Position numbers and translations under genes: made by a program. This document shows positions 5,999 through 6,735 of a stretch of DNA of 6,735 bases, in pieces. The notes under the pieces were generated by a model, which ran no database searches, had not been told where the DNA came from, and saw only the letters and a program-made list of their open reading frames with translations. Numbering within the stretch: position 1 is the first letter of the stretch; each line of letters begins with the position of its first letter. The stretch is from Elusimicrobiota bacterium (GTDB lineage Bacteria; Elusimicrobiota; Elusimicrobia; UBA1565; UBA9628): assembly GCA_028717865.1 (NCBI GenBank), contig JAQUMZ010000151.1, forward strand, positions 1-6,735, given 5' to 3'.

Positions 5999-6250
5999 AT
6001 GCCGCGCCGGCTCGTCGCCGCAGAAAACACGTAGATCACGGACCGCTTCCTGTTCGCCGCCGGGGCCCTCGCGGTGGTGCTGGCGGCCGCGCTGGCCTGG
6101 GGCGTCGCCATCCTGCACAGCTCGGGACAGATAGCGGCCATGCTCATCTACAGCGGGTCCCATACGCGGGCGCGGGTGGCCAGGGCCGCGCTCCTCGACC
6201 CCGGCAGCGTGCGCATCCGTTCCCGGCTCGAGGCCATGCGCGGCAGATAA
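5999..6250 (+). pseudogene. Small membrane protein frame interrupted by TAG at codon 12 (decayed gene or readthrough)
   Basis: ATG at 5999 opens MPRRLVAAENT, then TAG at 6032-6034, then 71 more sense codons in the same frame to TAA at 6248. After the TAG comes a membrane helix (LFAAGALAVVLAAALAWGVA) and a soluble tail (IYSGSHTRARVARAALLDPG, SVRIRSRLEA). The tail resembles the repeat ends of TPR-type proteins (A...ALLDPGSYRI..RLA) and looks properly coding, with G/C-rich third positions. No ATG, GTG or TTG lies between the TAG and the helix, so a later start would lose the helix. The frame begins with an ideal -10 at leaderless spacing and is divergent from the caspase gene. The simplest reading is a recently broken gene; amber readthrough or a sequencing error are alternatives. 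The TAA is immediately followed by ATGCGGGGC, echoing ATGCGCGGC before the stop. Confidence 0.5.
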
Positions 6251-6306
6251 ATGCGGGGCCGGCCGGGTCGCGCGCAAGGCCGCGCGGGAGCGCAGCGACC
6301 GCGCCG

Positions 6307-6334
6307 CCGGCGCCCCCATACGAGGGGGCGCCGG
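6307..6334. terminator. Strong GC hairpin between converging genes, possible two-way terminator
   Basis: CCGGCGCCCCC (6307-6317) and GGGGGCGCCGG (6324-6334) form a perfect 11-bp stem with a 6-nt loop, ATACGA. It lies between the + strand frame ending at 6250 and the prc stop at 6361, where both transcripts should end. No T-run follows on either strand, so a factor-independent terminator is not proven. Confidence 0.5.
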
Positions 6335-6360
6335 TTCCGTCGGGGTGGCACTGTAGCCGG

Positions 6361-6735
6361 CTAACGCGCGGCCCGCTCCAGGCCCGCGAGGTCGGCGAGC
6401 ACGCGCAGGCCTTCCTCATACGCCGCGTCCGAGGCCGGCAGGGTCCCCGCCCGCGGCGGGCGGCCCGCCGCGATTCCCTCCAGGGTGATGTCCCAGCAGC
6501 GCCACGCGGGGCCCTCCCGCGCGGCCAGCGCCTCGCGGCGGGCCGCCCGCCGCCGCTCCCGCGCCCGCTGCTCGGCCTGACGCCGGCCGAGGTCCAGGGA
6601 GACGGCGTTCTCGGCCAGCGCCCGCCGGGCACGCGCGATATCCTCGCGGATAAAATCGAACGCCGGCGAGGCCCGGACGCGCCGTTCCGAGGCTAGGCGC
6701 AGAGGGCCCAGGCACGGCCCCACCTCGTCCACGGG
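6361..6735 (-). CDS. prc: Carboxy-terminal (tail-specific) protease Prc/Tsp, C-terminal part only
   Basis: The frame enters from the right edge (5' end outside the window) and ends at TAG 6361-6363, showing 124 residues. It matches the C-terminal DUF3340 domain of Prc/Tsp, the periplasmic S41 serine/lysine peptidase that degrades proteins from exposed C-termini and trims envelope proteins. Landmarks in order are PVDEV (PWD-I in typical members), RRVRASPAFDFIREDIA, VSLDLGRRQAEQRARERRRA, CWDITLEGI and the closing YEEGLRVLADL helix. In known homologues these are aRVa.dPeF.flreDIa, .iSLne..Rr.Er...eaRr, and the final ...iLaDl. The PDZ domain and the catalytic Ser/Lys would lie outside the window. 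A GTG at 6732 is an internal valine, not the start. The block is very Arg/Ala-rich, as expected for this GC content. Confidence 0.85.
   Translation of the reverse strand, partial: PVDEVGPCLGPLRLASERRVRASPAFDFIREDIARARRALAENAVSLDLGRRQAEQRARERRRAARREALAAREGPAWRCWDITLEGIAAGRPPRAGTLPASDAAYEEGLRVLADLAGLERAAR

Noticed and set aside
4161..6134. 657-codon + strand frame antisense to the caspase gene
   Set aside because: Long antisense frames arise from G/C-biased third positions. Its composition is Gly/Arg/Val/Leu-rich without a domain, and the opposite strand has Sel1 repeats and the caspase active site.

Overview
The window is a GC-rich, densely coding stretch of bacterial chromosome with strong G/C preference at third codon positions. 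The genes point to a diderm (Gram-negative) bacterium. There is a Prc/Tsp-type periplasmic tail-specific protease with its DUF3340 C-terminal domain, several Sec signal peptides, and a Flp-pilus RcpC/CpaB-type domain. The species cannot be told from sequence alone. A deep-branching high-GC diderm such as an Elusimicrobiota or Myxococcota relative is only a guess. There are no mobile elements, tRNA or rRNA genes, or CRISPR arrays.

Left part, + strand (1-1209). The tail of an ECF-like sigma factor overlaps, by ATGA, a 167-aa single-pass membrane protein that is probably its anti-sigma factor. After 27 bp comes a secreted, stand-alone RcpC/CpaB-like protein with a strong AGGAGG ribosome site. 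These three look like one operon. The sigma fragment appears to lack the first half of region 4.

Middle (1202-2459). A 48-codon ORF on the minus strand runs back into the end of the RcpC-like gene. Divergent from it is a secreted papain-family (C1A) cysteine peptidase with every catalytic residue in place.

Minus-strand block (2583-5966). Read in transcription order, a secreted Sel1-repeat/caspase (C14) protein is followed by a small KTSC-like protein and then a membrane protein with a DUF3592-like domain. The first two have no Shine-Dalgarno sequence. Each has a TANNNT -10-like hexamer 5 nt upstream of the ATG, which suggests leaderless mRNAs.

Right end (5967-6735). Only 32 bp from the caspase start, a divergent + strand reading frame begins with TATAAT plus 6 nt plus ATG. 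It carries an in-frame TAG at codon 12 and then continues as clear coding sequence, so it is a decaying gene or a readthrough case. A perfect 11-bp-stem hairpin separates it from the C-terminal end of prc, which enters from beyond the right edge on the minus strand.

The shared theme is the cell envelope: three secreted or periplasmic proteases of different clans, a pilus-type domain protein, and membrane proteins next to a sigma/anti-sigma pair. No complete new system can be demonstrated. The best leads are the leaderless start pattern, the TAG-interrupted gene in the divergent promoter, the 48-codon gene and the shortened sigma region 4.
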